Shown: in pieces, positions 8,474 to 16,064 of the stretch
How positions within the stretch are numbered: the stretch's first letter is position 1
Layout: each line of letters starts with the position of its first letter
NCBI GenBank assembly: GCA_946415365.1
Contig: CAMKSE010000016.1
Span: 38,108-102,107, forward strand
DNA from: an uncultured Prevotellaceae bacterium
Lineage (GTDB): Bacteria > Bacteroidota > Bacteroidia > Bacteroidales > Bacteroidaceae
Direction: 5' to 3'
Length of the DNA: 64,000 nucleotides
Notes under the pieces: generated by a model
What the model was told of the DNA's origin: nothing
Database searches by the model: none
Seen by the model: only the letters and a program-made list of their open reading frames with translations
Program-made: the position numbers and the translations under genes

Positions 8474-9385
8474 ATGGCAAAGAATACAGTAAATAAGTAT
8501 GTTTGGCTGGTGGAAACCATCTATAAAGCCAAGAAGATTTCGTTCGAAGAGATCAACCGTCGTTGGATGGACAACGACATGAGTGAGGGTGATGCCCTTT
8601 CTATCAGAACATTCCACAAATGGCGCATAGCTATTGAGGAGATGTTTGGTCTCATCATTGAGAATGAACAAGGCGGACAGTATCGCTATTATATCCAGAA
8701 TGCAGACGAACTGAGAAGTGGCTCGATGCGCAGTTGGCTCTTCAATACGCTGACGGTAAGCAATCTGATGATGGATAGCGTGAGCATCAAGGATAAGGTG
8801 TTGTTTGAGGAAATCCCAGACGGAGAGCAGTATCTCCCTGATATTCTCGAAGCACTAAAGAAGAATCTAGTGCTTGGGATGTCCTATCAGAGTTATACAC
8901 GCGATGAGGCCAACACTTTTGAGGTGGAACCCTATTGTCTGAAGGCTTTTAAGCAGCGTTGGTACTTAGTGGCCCGCAGCCCCTATTATGATAAGGTGAT
9001 GATCTACGCTTTAGATAGAGTCAAATGGCTGGGATTAACTGATAAGGGTTTCAAATATCCTAAGAACTTCAATGCAGAAGAATACTTTGAAGACTGTTTT
9101 GGTATCATCGCAGACCATCATATCAAAGTCGAGACGGTTAAGTTCAAGGTGTCCGCAGGACAAGCCAATTACTTGCGCAGCCTGACTCTCCATCAGACAC
9201 AAAAGGAGGTTGAGCGGACAGATGAATACAGCATTTTCACCGTCAGACTTCGTCCCACCTTTGACTTCCGCCAGGAGATCCTTTCGCAAGGATGCGATAT
9301 TGAGGTCTTGGAGCCCAAATGGTTCCGTGATGAAGTGGCTGAGATTTCCAAACACATGTGGAATAAATACAAGAATGACAAATGA
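8474..9385 (+). CDS. WYL-domain transcriptional regulator
   Basis: 303 residues from the ATG at 8474; the frame is open upstream to 8450, but that lies in the promoter. The N-terminal helix-turn-helix region is followed by a WYL domain (LVLGMSYQSYTRDEANTFEVEPYCLKAFKQRWYLVARSP, then IYALDRVKWLGLT) and a WCX-like C-terminus (EVLEPKWFRDEVAEISKHM). WYL proteins bind DNA and sense ligands or nucleic-acid fragments; BrxR/CapW members repress defence islands through inverted repeats. The gene starts with the inverted-repeat promoter shared across this island, so it is the obvious candidate regulator. It overlaps the exonuclease gene by 4 bases. Confidence 0.88.
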   Translation: MAKNTVNKYVWLVETIYKAKKISFEEINRRWMDNDMSEGDALSIRTFHKWRIAIEEMFGLIIENEQGGQYRYYIQNADELRSGSMRSWLFNTLTVSNLMMDSVSIKDKVLFEEIPDGEQYLPDILEALKKNLVLGMSYQSYTRDEANTFEVEPYCLKAFKQRWYLVARSPYYDKVMIYALDRVKWLGLTDKGFKYPKNFNAEEYFEDCFGIIADHHIKVETVKFKVSAGQANYLRSLTLHQTQKEVERTDEYSIFTVRLRPTFDFRQEILSQGCDIEVLEPKWFRDEVAEISKHMWNKYKNDK

Positions 9386-9873
9386 GAGATTTTGCTGCAA
9401 TAGACTTCGAGACAGCCAATAACGAGCGTACCAGTGTTTGTTCTGTTGGTGTGGTGATTGTAAGGGATGGTGAGATTGTGGATACCTTTTATTCTTTGAT
9501 TCAGCCTGAGCCCAACTACTATAATTATTGGTGCAGCCAAGTGCATGGGCTTACTCGTGAGGACACAGAGGATGCCCCTGTCTTCCCCAAAGTTTGGAAG
9601 CAGATAGAGCCCCTTATCGAGGGTTTGCCTTTGGTGGCCCATAACAAAGCCTTCGACGAGAGTTGCCTGAAAGCAGTCTTCCGTTGTTACCAGATGGACT
9701 ATCCGGATTATGAATTCCATTGCACATGTATTGCATCGCGTAAGGCTTTTCCACAATTGCCCAACCATCAACTGCATACGGTTTCAGAATACTGTGGTTA
9801 TCATTTGGAAAACCACCATCATGCTCTCGCTGATGCTGAGGCTTGTGCCTGGATTGCAAGGGAAATCCTATAG
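9382..9873 (+). CDS. DEDDh 3'-5' exonuclease (DnaQ-like)
   Basis: 163 residues, a single exonuclease domain. The motifs are present: AAIDFETAN (Exo I, Asp and Glu), LVAHNKAFDESCL (Exo II), and HHALADAEACAWIA (Exo III, His and Asp). It is shorter than polymerase epsilon subunits, so it is a stand-alone DnaQ-like exonuclease. The ATGA overlap with the WYL gene points to a coupled two-gene operon. The pairing resembles defence or stress cassettes in which a WYL regulator controls a nuclease; that role is inferred. Confidence 0.9.
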   Translation: MRDFAAIDFETANNERTSVCSVGVVIVRDGEIVDTFYSLIQPEPNYYNYWCSQVHGLTREDTEDAPVFPKVWKQIEPLIEGLPLVAHNKAFDESCLKAVFRCYQMDYPDYEFHCTCIASRKAFPQLPNHQLHTVSEYCGYHLENHHHALADAEACAWIAREIL

Positions 9874-9967
9874 TTATCAACTTGTCCACGTTACATTATT
9901 ATCCTCATAATAAAAAGAAAAACTAAAGAAATAAATAAAAAATATAAGATAATAATGAGATTCTTAT

Positions 9968-10009
9968 AAGGTGTGCCCCCAAACGGCACACCTTTCTTTT
10001 ATCTTTGCA
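9968..10009 (+). promoter_or_regulatory. Inverted-repeat promoter element, copy 2
   Basis: Perfect 10-base arms AAGGTGTGCC (9968-9977) and GGCACACCTT (9985-9994) with loop CCCAAAC, then 5 bases, then TATCTTTG (10000-10007). The arms cover the place where a -33 element would lie. Confidence 0.8.
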
Positions 10010-10033
10010 TCATGAATTATAAAGAACAGTATT

Positions 10034-10453
10034 ATGACAGTATTAGAATTATTTAGAAAGTATGATTTTGAGAGCGTACTTCCGCATCTTGATCATTTGT
10101 TTGTAGTGAACAGCAGGCATCATCTTTCTGAGGCAAGTATTGAGGTTTTCCGTGGTATATACAACCATTGGGCAAATGAGTTCGAGAAAAAACCAACGGA
10201 TTGTTATGTCAGACTTGTTTCACGATGGGAGTATACCAGTCCGTCCATCGATATGAATTGTCATGTTAGGAATAAGACCACTTTTTGTTACTCAGTAGCA
10301 GACCAGAAAGATATGATTGAGGTGCTGAGTATGGAAGTAAAAGTAGATGAAGACGTTGAAATCAGTGAAGTGGAGCTGGCTGCTGGCCTTTTCTGGGAAA
10401 TGACCTACTTGGGACCTAAAAATATTGTTAATAATGCCTCTGTTTCAAAATAA
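10034..10453 (+). CDS. Hypothetical protein related to the N-terminus of the 13376 gene product (DUF6557-like)
   Basis: 139 residues. The start MTVLELFRKYDFESVLPHL resembles MTFKELLNSVTFEEVAPCL of the protein at 13376, and both share further acidic and Trp-containing patterns over about 120 residues (for example EVELAAGLFWEMTYLG versus NAEIAACCIWHTSFYG). I associate this pattern with the Bacteroidetes family DUF6557, but only tentatively. No catalytic motif is seen. The start sits just after a cassette promoter, with RBS-like AAAGAACAG upstream. Confidence 0.6.
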   Translation: MTVLELFRKYDFESVLPHLDHLFVVNSRHHLSEASIEVFRGIYNHWANEFEKKPTDCYVRLVSRWEYTSPSIDMNCHVRNKTTFCYSVADQKDMIEVLSMEVKVDEDVEISEVELAAGLFWEMTYLGPKNIVNNASVSK

Positions 10454-10458
10454 AGATG

Positions 10459-10466
10459 TATCTTTG
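10459..10466 (+). promoter_or_regulatory. -7 promoter box for the three-part protein
   Basis: TATCTTTG 27 bases before the ATG at 10493. Unlike its neighbours, no inverted repeat precedes it, so the gene may be served by this box as well as by read-through from the upstream promoter. Confidence 0.5.
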
Positions 10467-10492
10467 TAGCACCTAAAATATAAATAAGACTT

Positions 10493-12487
10493 ATGGTTAA
10501 TGGATTTAAGGTTATAACCCTCTGTGGTAGCACACGCTTCAAGGATGAATTTTTGGAAGCGCAGAAGCGCCTAACCCTTGAAGGCCACATTGTTATTTCT
10601 GTAGGTCTGTTTGGACACTCTGGTGATGATGTGGTATGGACAGTGGGCGTGAAAGATATGTTGGATCGCCAGCATCTGGCAAAGATAGACTTGGCAGACG
10701 AGATCTTTGTTATCAATGTTGGTGGCTATATTGGCGATAGCACCAGACGCGAAATCGCCTATGCAGAATTCAAAGGTAAATCAATTAAGTATATGGAAAA
10801 TAGTAAGAAAGCAAGCATCTATGAGAGTTACGCTGCATTGCGCGAACTTCATGATGCAGGAAGAATCTCTGATGAGGATTTTGAACAGGCAGGACATGAC
10901 TTCGACGAAAAGCGGAAAACTGCTATTGCAGAATATAACGCATGTCAAGGCCCCTGGCCATATCAGTGGAAAAACATGGACGCTGTTGTTTGTGGAATAT
11001 TGCAGCAGATGGGCGTAGTTTCAATTGACTACTCAGACCTCAAAGACCTCTATGATGCTGATTGCGTTTATGAAGTCCGCATAAAAGGAAAAGGTGCCAA
11101 TGGCGAAGAGCAACTTCAGAACATCATTGATACGATCAAAAGTGAACACCTGCCCCAGCTGCGTTCCTCAAAGAAAGTTGTTGTAACACTATGTGCCCCA
11201 TCCAATCATTCTGGCTTACTTGTAAAGCTTGCTGATTGCATGGATGGTTTGAATGCTGTTTGGCAGACGAGAGTAAAATCAGAGGTAGAGATATCAATTG
11301 TGTATAATATTGAAACTGAACTGCAAATCAAACTAAAAAGATGGTCAAAGGAGACTGTTGATTGTTATCTTGATGAGGTTAAAAGGGTCGGTGAAGATGT
11401 TGCAACCTCTTTTTATAATCAATCAGATTTATCGAGAGTCAAAAAATGCGAATTAATGATTATTGGTATAAATCCAGGAGCTGGATGCCATTATTCTCAA
11501 TGGAAACTAAAGGATAGCATAGATCCAGATTTTTTATATAAAGGTAATCCTTGTTTTGTTGGTAAGAGTGATGAAGAGATTCTTTTTGATTATTACCAAA
11601 AAAAAGATCCTCAAAAACGGAAACGCGGTTGGGATTTAATGAAAAAAATCCATAAGATGCTTGAAATACCAAACAAACCAAATATTTTAGACAGCCTTGA
11701 TAAATTTGTGCTTTCTAACATCATTTTTTTTGGAACTCACAATGAAGATCAAATCCCAGATATTATTAATCAAGAGACTTGTGCAAAGAAAACTATAGAA
11801 TTAATCGATATTCTGAATCCAAAAGTTGTTCTTTTACTTGGTGATCAACCGAGATTATTATTTGAAAGAATAACAAAAAACAATTTTACGGAAATACTTG
11901 CTCCGTATTATCATACCTTCTATAGCTTATACAAAAGCAGTCATGTAATATCAATATATCATACAGCTTTTTATGGATTTTATTCTAATAACAATCTTAA
12001 AATCATCGGCAATCTTATTAGATATGCATTAGATAATCCTTCGAAAGTGATAGAGAAAAACCAAGTTGAATCATTTATGTCAAAAGATATAAATGACCGT
12101 ACTTTATATATAAAAGGAATGATAAATAATAATGGTGCAATACAAGAGATTTATGATACAATACTTTACCATGAATATTATACAACCAGAATAGCCGGGA
12201 GATATGTAAATAGCAAAGATAATCTTGTTATTGATTTGACCCCAGAAGAAGACAAGAAACAATATGTGGTACTTGTATTCACACGTCAGAATAATGAAGA
12301 AAAGACCAAAGTACTAATAAAAGGCATTTGGCCAAATGAAAAATTCAATCCATGGGTATGCGACAAATCGCGCCATGTTCACGAGGTTATTTCTTTCGAA
12401 GAAAGCAATGAGGAGATTAAAAACAAGATGGAGAAAGTGCTACAAGAAGTGAAGGCATATCGTGACAAAGAGTATCCTCTGAAATAA
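10493..12487 (+). CDS. Multidomain protein: deoxyribosyltransferase-like, FtsZ-C-like and uracil-DNA-glycosylase-like regions
   Basis: 664 residues. Residues 1-100 resemble nucleoside 2-deoxyribosyltransferases (ITLCGSTRFKDEF; DLADEIFVINVGGYIGDSTRREIAYA). Residues about 155-275 match the FtsZ/tubulin C-terminal sandwich (MGVVSIDYSDLKDLYDAD..., KVVVTLCAPSNHSGLLVKLADCM). Residues about 320-520 resemble the uracil-DNA glycosylase fold: LMIIGINPG is the motif of Mug-type enzymes, and PKVVLLLGDQ its later beta-strand. The tail is a separate unrecognised domain. Base composition turns A+T-rich after about 11280, near the domain 2/3 border, suggesting fusion of pieces of different origin. Overall function is unknown; nucleotide or DNA-base processing is inferred. 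Confidence 0.65.
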   Translation: MVNGFKVITLCGSTRFKDEFLEAQKRLTLEGHIVISVGLFGHSGDDVVWTVGVKDMLDRQHLAKIDLADEIFVINVGGYIGDSTRREIAYAEFKGKSIKYMENSKKASIYESYAALRELHDAGRISDEDFEQAGHDFDEKRKTAIAEYNACQGPWPYQWKNMDAVVCGILQQMGVVSIDYSDLKDLYDADCVYEVRIKGKGANGEEQLQNIIDTIKSEHLPQLRSSKKVVVTLCAPSNHSGLLVKLADCMDGLNAVWQTRVKSEVEISIVYNIETELQIKLKRWSKETVDCYLDEVKRVGEDVATSFYNQSDLSRVKKCELMIIGINPGAGCHYSQWKLKDSIDPDFLYKGNPCFVGKSDEEILFDYYQKKDPQKRKRGWDLMKKIHKMLEIPNKPNILDSLDKFVLSNIIFFGTHNEDQIPDIINQETCAKKTIELIDILNPKVVLLLGDQPRLLFERITKNNFTEILAPYYHTFYSLYKSSHVISIYHTAFYGFYSNNNLKIIGNLIRYALDNPSKVIEKNQVESFMSKDINDRTLYIKGMINNNGAIQEIYDTILYHEYYTTRIAGRYVNSKDNLVIDLTPEEDKKQYVVLVFTRQNNEEKTKVLIKGIWPNEKFNPWVCDKSRHVHEVISFEESNEEIKNKMEKVLQEVKAYRDKEYPLK

Positions 12488-12511
12488 AAGCTTATATTAT
12501 TCTTTCTTTAT

Positions 12512-12553
12512 AACCTCTGCCCTAAAACGGCATTGGGTTCTATTATCTTTGCA
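12512..12553 (+). promoter_or_regulatory. Inverted-repeat promoter element, copy 3
   Basis: Degenerate arms AACCTCTGCC (12512-12521) and GGCATTGGGTT (12529-12539) pair at AACC/GGTT and TGCC/GGCA around loop CTAAAAC. TATCTTTG follows at 12544-12551, four bases after the right arm. Confidence 0.65.
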
Positions 12554-12581
12554 TAGTGATTAATATATAAAGAATAAAGTT

Positions 12582-13235
12582 ATGGAGAATGAAAAAAAAC
12601 GATTTTCAAGTGAGATAAAAGTGATAGACGAATTATTTCCAAAAGGAAAAGTCTCAATTCTGGCATCTGGTCCAGGTGTTGGCAAAACAATATTTGCATG
12701 CAAAATTGCCAAGTGGTTAACTTATCATAGGGAAAGCGTTCTTTATGTCAATATGGGGTGTGATCATATAGATGTAGACACTTCAGATGATGATACTCTT
12801 GCATGGAAATGTTGCATATTTGATATGCCTCTTCTTTCAATAGAGGATATATCGTTCGTTTTGTCAAGAAGATATACTTTTGATACCATTATTCTCGACT
12901 ATGTAGAACTGATGGATTTTGTCAAAGGTATAGAATGTTTTAAAAGGAAAGAAGAACTAATTGCTATTTGGCATTTTCTTGACCATATCGCAAAAGAAAA
13001 GAACATTCGAGTAATAGGATTGTCCCAGTTGGAACGAGTCCGTATAGATGGAACAGAAGAGTCTTGTTTCGACAAAGTGCTAAGATACTTAAACAGGGAT
13101 TTTGTTAGGGAAAGACTTGTCGTTTTACATCGCCCTAGTTATTATGAGCCACAAGATAATAATACTGAGCAAGTACAATTAATAACGTTTAAGAATGGAA
13201 TAAAAAGAGAAAACATATTAGAAAATACAAAATAG
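12582..13235 (+). CDS. Stand-alone DnaB/RecA-type ATPase
   Basis: 217 residues, about the size of a RecA core. Walker A GPGVGKT (near residue 30), Walker B-like TIILDYVELM (near 110), sensor VIGLSQLERV (near 150) and the DnaB-like end (RPSYYEP...QLITFKNG) follow the replicative-helicase C-terminal domain in order. The DnaB N-terminal domain is absent. The gene is strongly A+T-rich and starts after cassette promoter copy 3. It may be a helicase remnant or a specialised ATPase acting with neighbouring DNA-processing proteins; no role is established. Confidence 0.75.
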   Translation: MENEKKRFSSEIKVIDELFPKGKVSILASGPGVGKTIFACKIAKWLTYHRESVLYVNMGCDHIDVDTSDDDTLAWKCCIFDMPLLSIEDISFVLSRRYTFDTIILDYVELMDFVKGIECFKRKEELIAIWHFLDHIAKEKNIRVIGLSQLERVRIDGTEESCFDKVLRYLNRDFVRERLVVLHRPSYYEPQDNNTEQVQLITFKNGIKRENILENTK

Positions 13236-13307
13236 GAAAAGAAGTAATACTTACAGGCTTACAGGTTTTAGTTACAATACAATATAAAGCGCGATACAGA
13301 AAAGCTC

Positions 13308-13349
13308 AACCTCTGCCCCAAAACGGCAGGGGTTTCTTTTATCTTTGCA
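13308..13349 (+). promoter_or_regulatory. Inverted-repeat promoter element, copy 4
   Basis: Arms AACCTCTGCC (13308-13317) and GGCAGGGGTT (13325-13334) pair throughout with one G-U wobble, loop CCAAAAC, then 5 bases, then TATCTTTG (13340-13347). Arm sequence differs from copy 2 but pairing is kept. Confidence 0.78.
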
Positions 13350-13375
13350 CTGTGAACAATAAAGATAATAGAATT

Positions 13376-14422
13376 ATGACATTCAAAGAATTATTGAACA
13401 GTGTTACTTTTGAGGAGGTGGCTCCCTGTCTTTTGCATATGCATCCAGATGCAGAGGGTAATTTGAAATGGTATAAGATTCATTTCGATATGCTGCGCTT
13501 GATGACTCCTAAGCATCATGATGATGCAAATTCTGACGTGTGCCATATCTCCATGAGTAAATGGGACGAAGACAGTGAGCCACATCTCGAAGCCCACCCT
13601 ATGGAGGGAGATTATTGGGAGCATTCACTGACAAAAGAAATCGTCATTGACCCTGAGGTCAAAGCTACCAATGCAGAGATTGCGGCTTGTTGTATTTGGC
13701 ATACCTCATTCTATGGTTTTGTGAGAGAACAACAGGAGGAAGAATTCAGATTTTTCAAACTCGACAAATACCACAAAGATAGGTGGGATGACTTTGTATA
13801 TTATAAGGCACGTGCAGAGAAGTGTTTTTCCGTCATCCGCAGGAATGGTGGCTACATACCTTCTGTTAGAGAATTAGCGCCATCAAAGAAACAAGAATTG
13901 TTCAGCAAGGCCAAAGACTATTTCTGGTGTATTAGCGCATCGATGAACAGGATTAAAAGGAAGAAGATGTTTCGCAGAGAGTTTATGGCACACTACTATG
14001 AGCGTATGGCAGCCATCAGCAGGTTCATCGTTCAGGCCATTCCGGCTTTGAGTGACGAAAGAAACAATATGAGTTTGGATCAATTGTGCGGCCTGTTTCA
14101 GTCTGACTTGTTCAGTCCAGAAACTATCACGTCGTATGCGGATGAGAATACCAATGGGGTCAAGTACCTATGCGAGTTGCTGGAGATGGAAGATATCAAT
14201 ACCAGATTAGACAGAATGGTAGTAGTTCTAACCACTGGCGGATGGCACCAAGAACTGACTGATGATGAACAACGCTTGTGCAAGCTCCTTATTGGTGATT
14301 GCAAATCGAGTGACATCCTTGTAGCCACAGATCCCTCATTGGGCAGACAAGTCCGCATCGACTATGCAACATTCAATTCAGAACATCCATTAATTGGCAA
14401 GCAATATGAAAAAGAAATATGA
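13376..14422 (+). CDS. Hypothetical protein with DUF6557-like N-terminus
   Basis: 348 residues from the ATG at 13376; the GTG at 13352 is in frame but almost at the transcription start. Residues 1-125 are related to the 10034 protein. The remaining 220 residues are helical and Arg/Lys-rich in places (MNRIKRKKMFRREFMAHYYERMAAISRF) and unrecognised. It heads a four-gene unit (13376-15701) under cassette promoter copy 4 and overlaps the next start by 17 bases, so the products are probably made in fixed ratio. Confidence 0.65.
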   Translation: MTFKELLNSVTFEEVAPCLLHMHPDAEGNLKWYKIHFDMLRLMTPKHHDDANSDVCHISMSKWDEDSEPHLEAHPMEGDYWEHSLTKEIVIDPEVKATNAEIAACCIWHTSFYGFVREQQEEEFRFFKLDKYHKDRWDDFVYYKARAEKCFSVIRRNGGYIPSVRELAPSKKQELFSKAKDYFWCISASMNRIKRKKMFRREFMAHYYERMAAISRFIVQAIPALSDERNNMSLDQLCGLFQSDLFSPETITSYADENTNGVKYLCELLEMEDINTRLDRMVVVLTTGGWHQELTDDEQRLCKLLIGDCKSSDILVATDPSLGRQVRIDYATFNSEHPLIGKQYEKEI

Positions 14423-14708
14423 TGACTCTATTGACTATATCAATGGTTATCCAATAAGTGAAGTCTGGGGGACTTATCACTATTTGGCAAGAGAGATTGC
14501 TCCTCGATTGAAAGCTTTCAAGGCTCATAAAAAGCACGGATGGCCAGAAGATTTCGAGAGCCTGGAGGATTGGAATAAAACCATTCAGAAGATGATCGAT
14601 GCATTCGAATTGGTAAAGGATTATTCCCCGTCTTATGAAGAGGATATACGGACTGTTGATCAAGGCGTGGAATTGTTCTGCAAGTATTATCGTGATTTGT
14701 CGGATTAA
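14406..14708 (+). CDS. Small helical protein, tandem paralogue 1
   Basis: 100 residues from the ATG at 14406. The core pattern YPISEVWGTYHYLAREIAPRL, LKAFK, then WNKTIQKMIDAFEL and a last helix LFCKYYRDL recurs in the next gene. Predicted all-helical, soluble, no known domain. I have an impression of similar short proteins in gut Bacteroidales sequences, but no function to attach. It begins inside the 3' end of the 13376 gene. Confidence 0.7.
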   Translation: MKKKYDDSIDYINGYPISEVWGTYHYLAREIAPRLKAFKAHKKHGWPEDFESLEDWNKTIQKMIDAFELVKDYSPSYEEDIRTVDQGVELFCKYYRDLSD

Positions 14709-14723
14709 CAATATTGATTCTGT

Positions 14724-15038
14724 ATGAAAAGGAAGAAGAAAGATGACTCTGCTGAGAACTGGAGTTATAAGAATGACTACCCCATAGAAGAGGTTTGGAA
14801 CACTGACAACTATTTGGCTGGGGTGATTGCTGCTCGTTTAAAAGCATTCAAGGCTCTTGACAAGCATGGCTATTGTCCTGCGTTTAAGGGGATAGCAGAA
14901 TGGAATAAGGCCATTCAGAAGATGATTGATGCGTTCGAATTGCTGAAGCGAATTACATCATTCAGCGATGAAGAAGAACAGACTATTGAGGAAGGATTGG
15001 ATCTGTTCCGCAAGCATTTCAGAAATTTATGGGATTAG
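14724..15038 (+). CDS. Small helical protein, tandem paralogue 2
   Basis: 104 residues, related to the preceding gene throughout: YPIEEVWNTDNYLAGVIAARL, LKAFKALDKHGY, EWNKAIQKMIDAFELLK, EEGLDLFRKHFRNLWD. The N-terminus is basic (MKRKKKDD). It arose by tandem duplication followed by divergence. Spacing is 15 bases after gene 1 and 3 bases before the next gene, so they are clearly cotranscribed. Two related subunits could form a heteromer; that is inference. Confidence 0.7.
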   Translation: MKRKKKDDSAENWSYKNDYPIEEVWNTDNYLAGVIAARLKAFKALDKHGYCPAFKGIAEWNKAIQKMIDAFELLKRITSFSDEEEQTIEEGLDLFRKHFRNLWD

Positions 15039-15041
15039 CGT

Positions 15042-15701
15042 ATGAATATGATAGAATTTGAAGATTGTGGTCTTTTTGACTATAGTATAGAGGCCATTGA
15101 GAGGGAAATCATTTATAGGTACAAGAGTACTCGTTGTTATGAATCCGACGACGATTATCTGTTGGCATTGCGTAGGAGTATCATCAACAAGAAGGTTCTT
15201 GCTCATCAGAAGGATTTCCTGCCTGATATTATTGCTTTCAATGACGCTCTCCGTGAGGCTCTCCGTGAAATGTATGATCGCGCTCATCGTATCTGGGATA
15301 AGATGATAGACGCCATAGATGAGGGGGATGGTGAAGAGATAGAACTCACTGCTAAGTGCTATTTTGATGCAGACTATCCGGTTTTGCATCCTATACAGGG
15401 TGATGACAGGCAGGCGTTATGGTATGCTCTATGCGATGAGGACTTAAACCCTTTATATGCTGACGGTATTTCTGTGCTTACTCTCACATTCCCAAGAGAT
15501 GAGGGTTGTACCTTTGATTCATTCATAGGCATGGACTGTCCGCCTCCTAATTGGAATGAGGGGCTTGATCCTGTGCTGACAAAGGACTTGCATCTCATCA
15601 GCCAGTTTCATAATCTCTTTCAGCACATGCTATTTGCCATTACTGACTTCATCTATGTAAGGAACTTCAGGACGGAAATCAATATCGAAATAATCAAGTA
15701 A
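15042..15701 (+). CDS. Hypothetical acidic protein
   Basis: 219 residues, rich in Asp/Glu, with no recognised family. The N-terminal half is helical (YESDDDYLLALRRSIINKK, FNDALREALREMYDRAHRIWDKMIDAIDEG). The C-terminal half has beta-type segments (GISVLTLTFPRDEGCTFDSFIGMDCPPPNW). Last gene of the 13376-15701 unit; two Met codons at 15042 and 15048 are both usable as starts. Confidence 0.6.
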   Translation: MNMIEFEDCGLFDYSIEAIEREIIYRYKSTRCYESDDDYLLALRRSIINKKVLAHQKDFLPDIIAFNDALREALREMYDRAHRIWDKMIDAIDEGDGEEIELTAKCYFDADYPVLHPIQGDDRQALWYALCDEDLNPLYADGISVLTLTFPRDEGCTFDSFIGMDCPPPNWNEGLDPVLTKDLHLISQFHNLFQHMLFAITDFIYVRNFRTEINIEIIK

Positions 15702-15860
15702 ATAGTTTCTTGAAGAATGAAATGTTTCTAGGTACAAAGTTTCTCACTTTCTCATTTATGACAGGAAGGTTTTCGCATCGGAGGGATTGATCTTTAAATG
15801 AATCAAGACCTATGATTTTCAGCCGAGCAGACTCTGCACTCATTTATTCATCTATTCAAG

Positions 15861-15882
15861 TATTCAATTATGACAGGAAGGT
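15861..15882. repeat. Dispersed repeat copy 2, inverted
   Basis: Reverse complement of the repeat at 1614 and 16043 with one substitution (CTTCCTG for CTTCTTG). The match to the 16043 copy continues into shuffled GATGAATA/CTTGAAT units. Confidence 0.7.
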
Positions 15883-15971
15883 TTTTGAAAATGAATGGTT
15901 CGGGGTGGGGCTGACTTCGCCAGCCCTATCCGATGGGGATGAAGGGGAGATAGGTACAAATTTGATTTTAG

Positions 15972-16021
15972 AATTATATTAATATTATATATATTATAAT
16001 ATATATAATATTAATATAATT
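15972..16021. repeat. Perfect 50-bp A+T-only palindrome
   Basis: Bases 15972-15996 are the exact reverse complement of 15997-16021, with no spacer and no G or C. It can extrude as a cruciform or fold as a 25-bp hairpin. Confidence 0.95.
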
Positions 16022-16022
16022 T

Positions 16023-16056
16023 ATTATGAAAGGAAGGTTAAAACCTTCTTGTCATA
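16023..16056. repeat. 17-base imperfect hairpin beside the palindrome
   Basis: Left arm 16023-16039 and right arm 16040-16056 pair at 15 of 17 positions. The right arm is also part of dispersed repeat copy 3 (16043-16064). Confidence 0.75.
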
Positions 16057-16064
16057 ATTGAATA
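16043..16064. repeat. Dispersed repeat copy 3
   Basis: Identical over 22 bases to 1614-1635. Confidence 0.75.
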
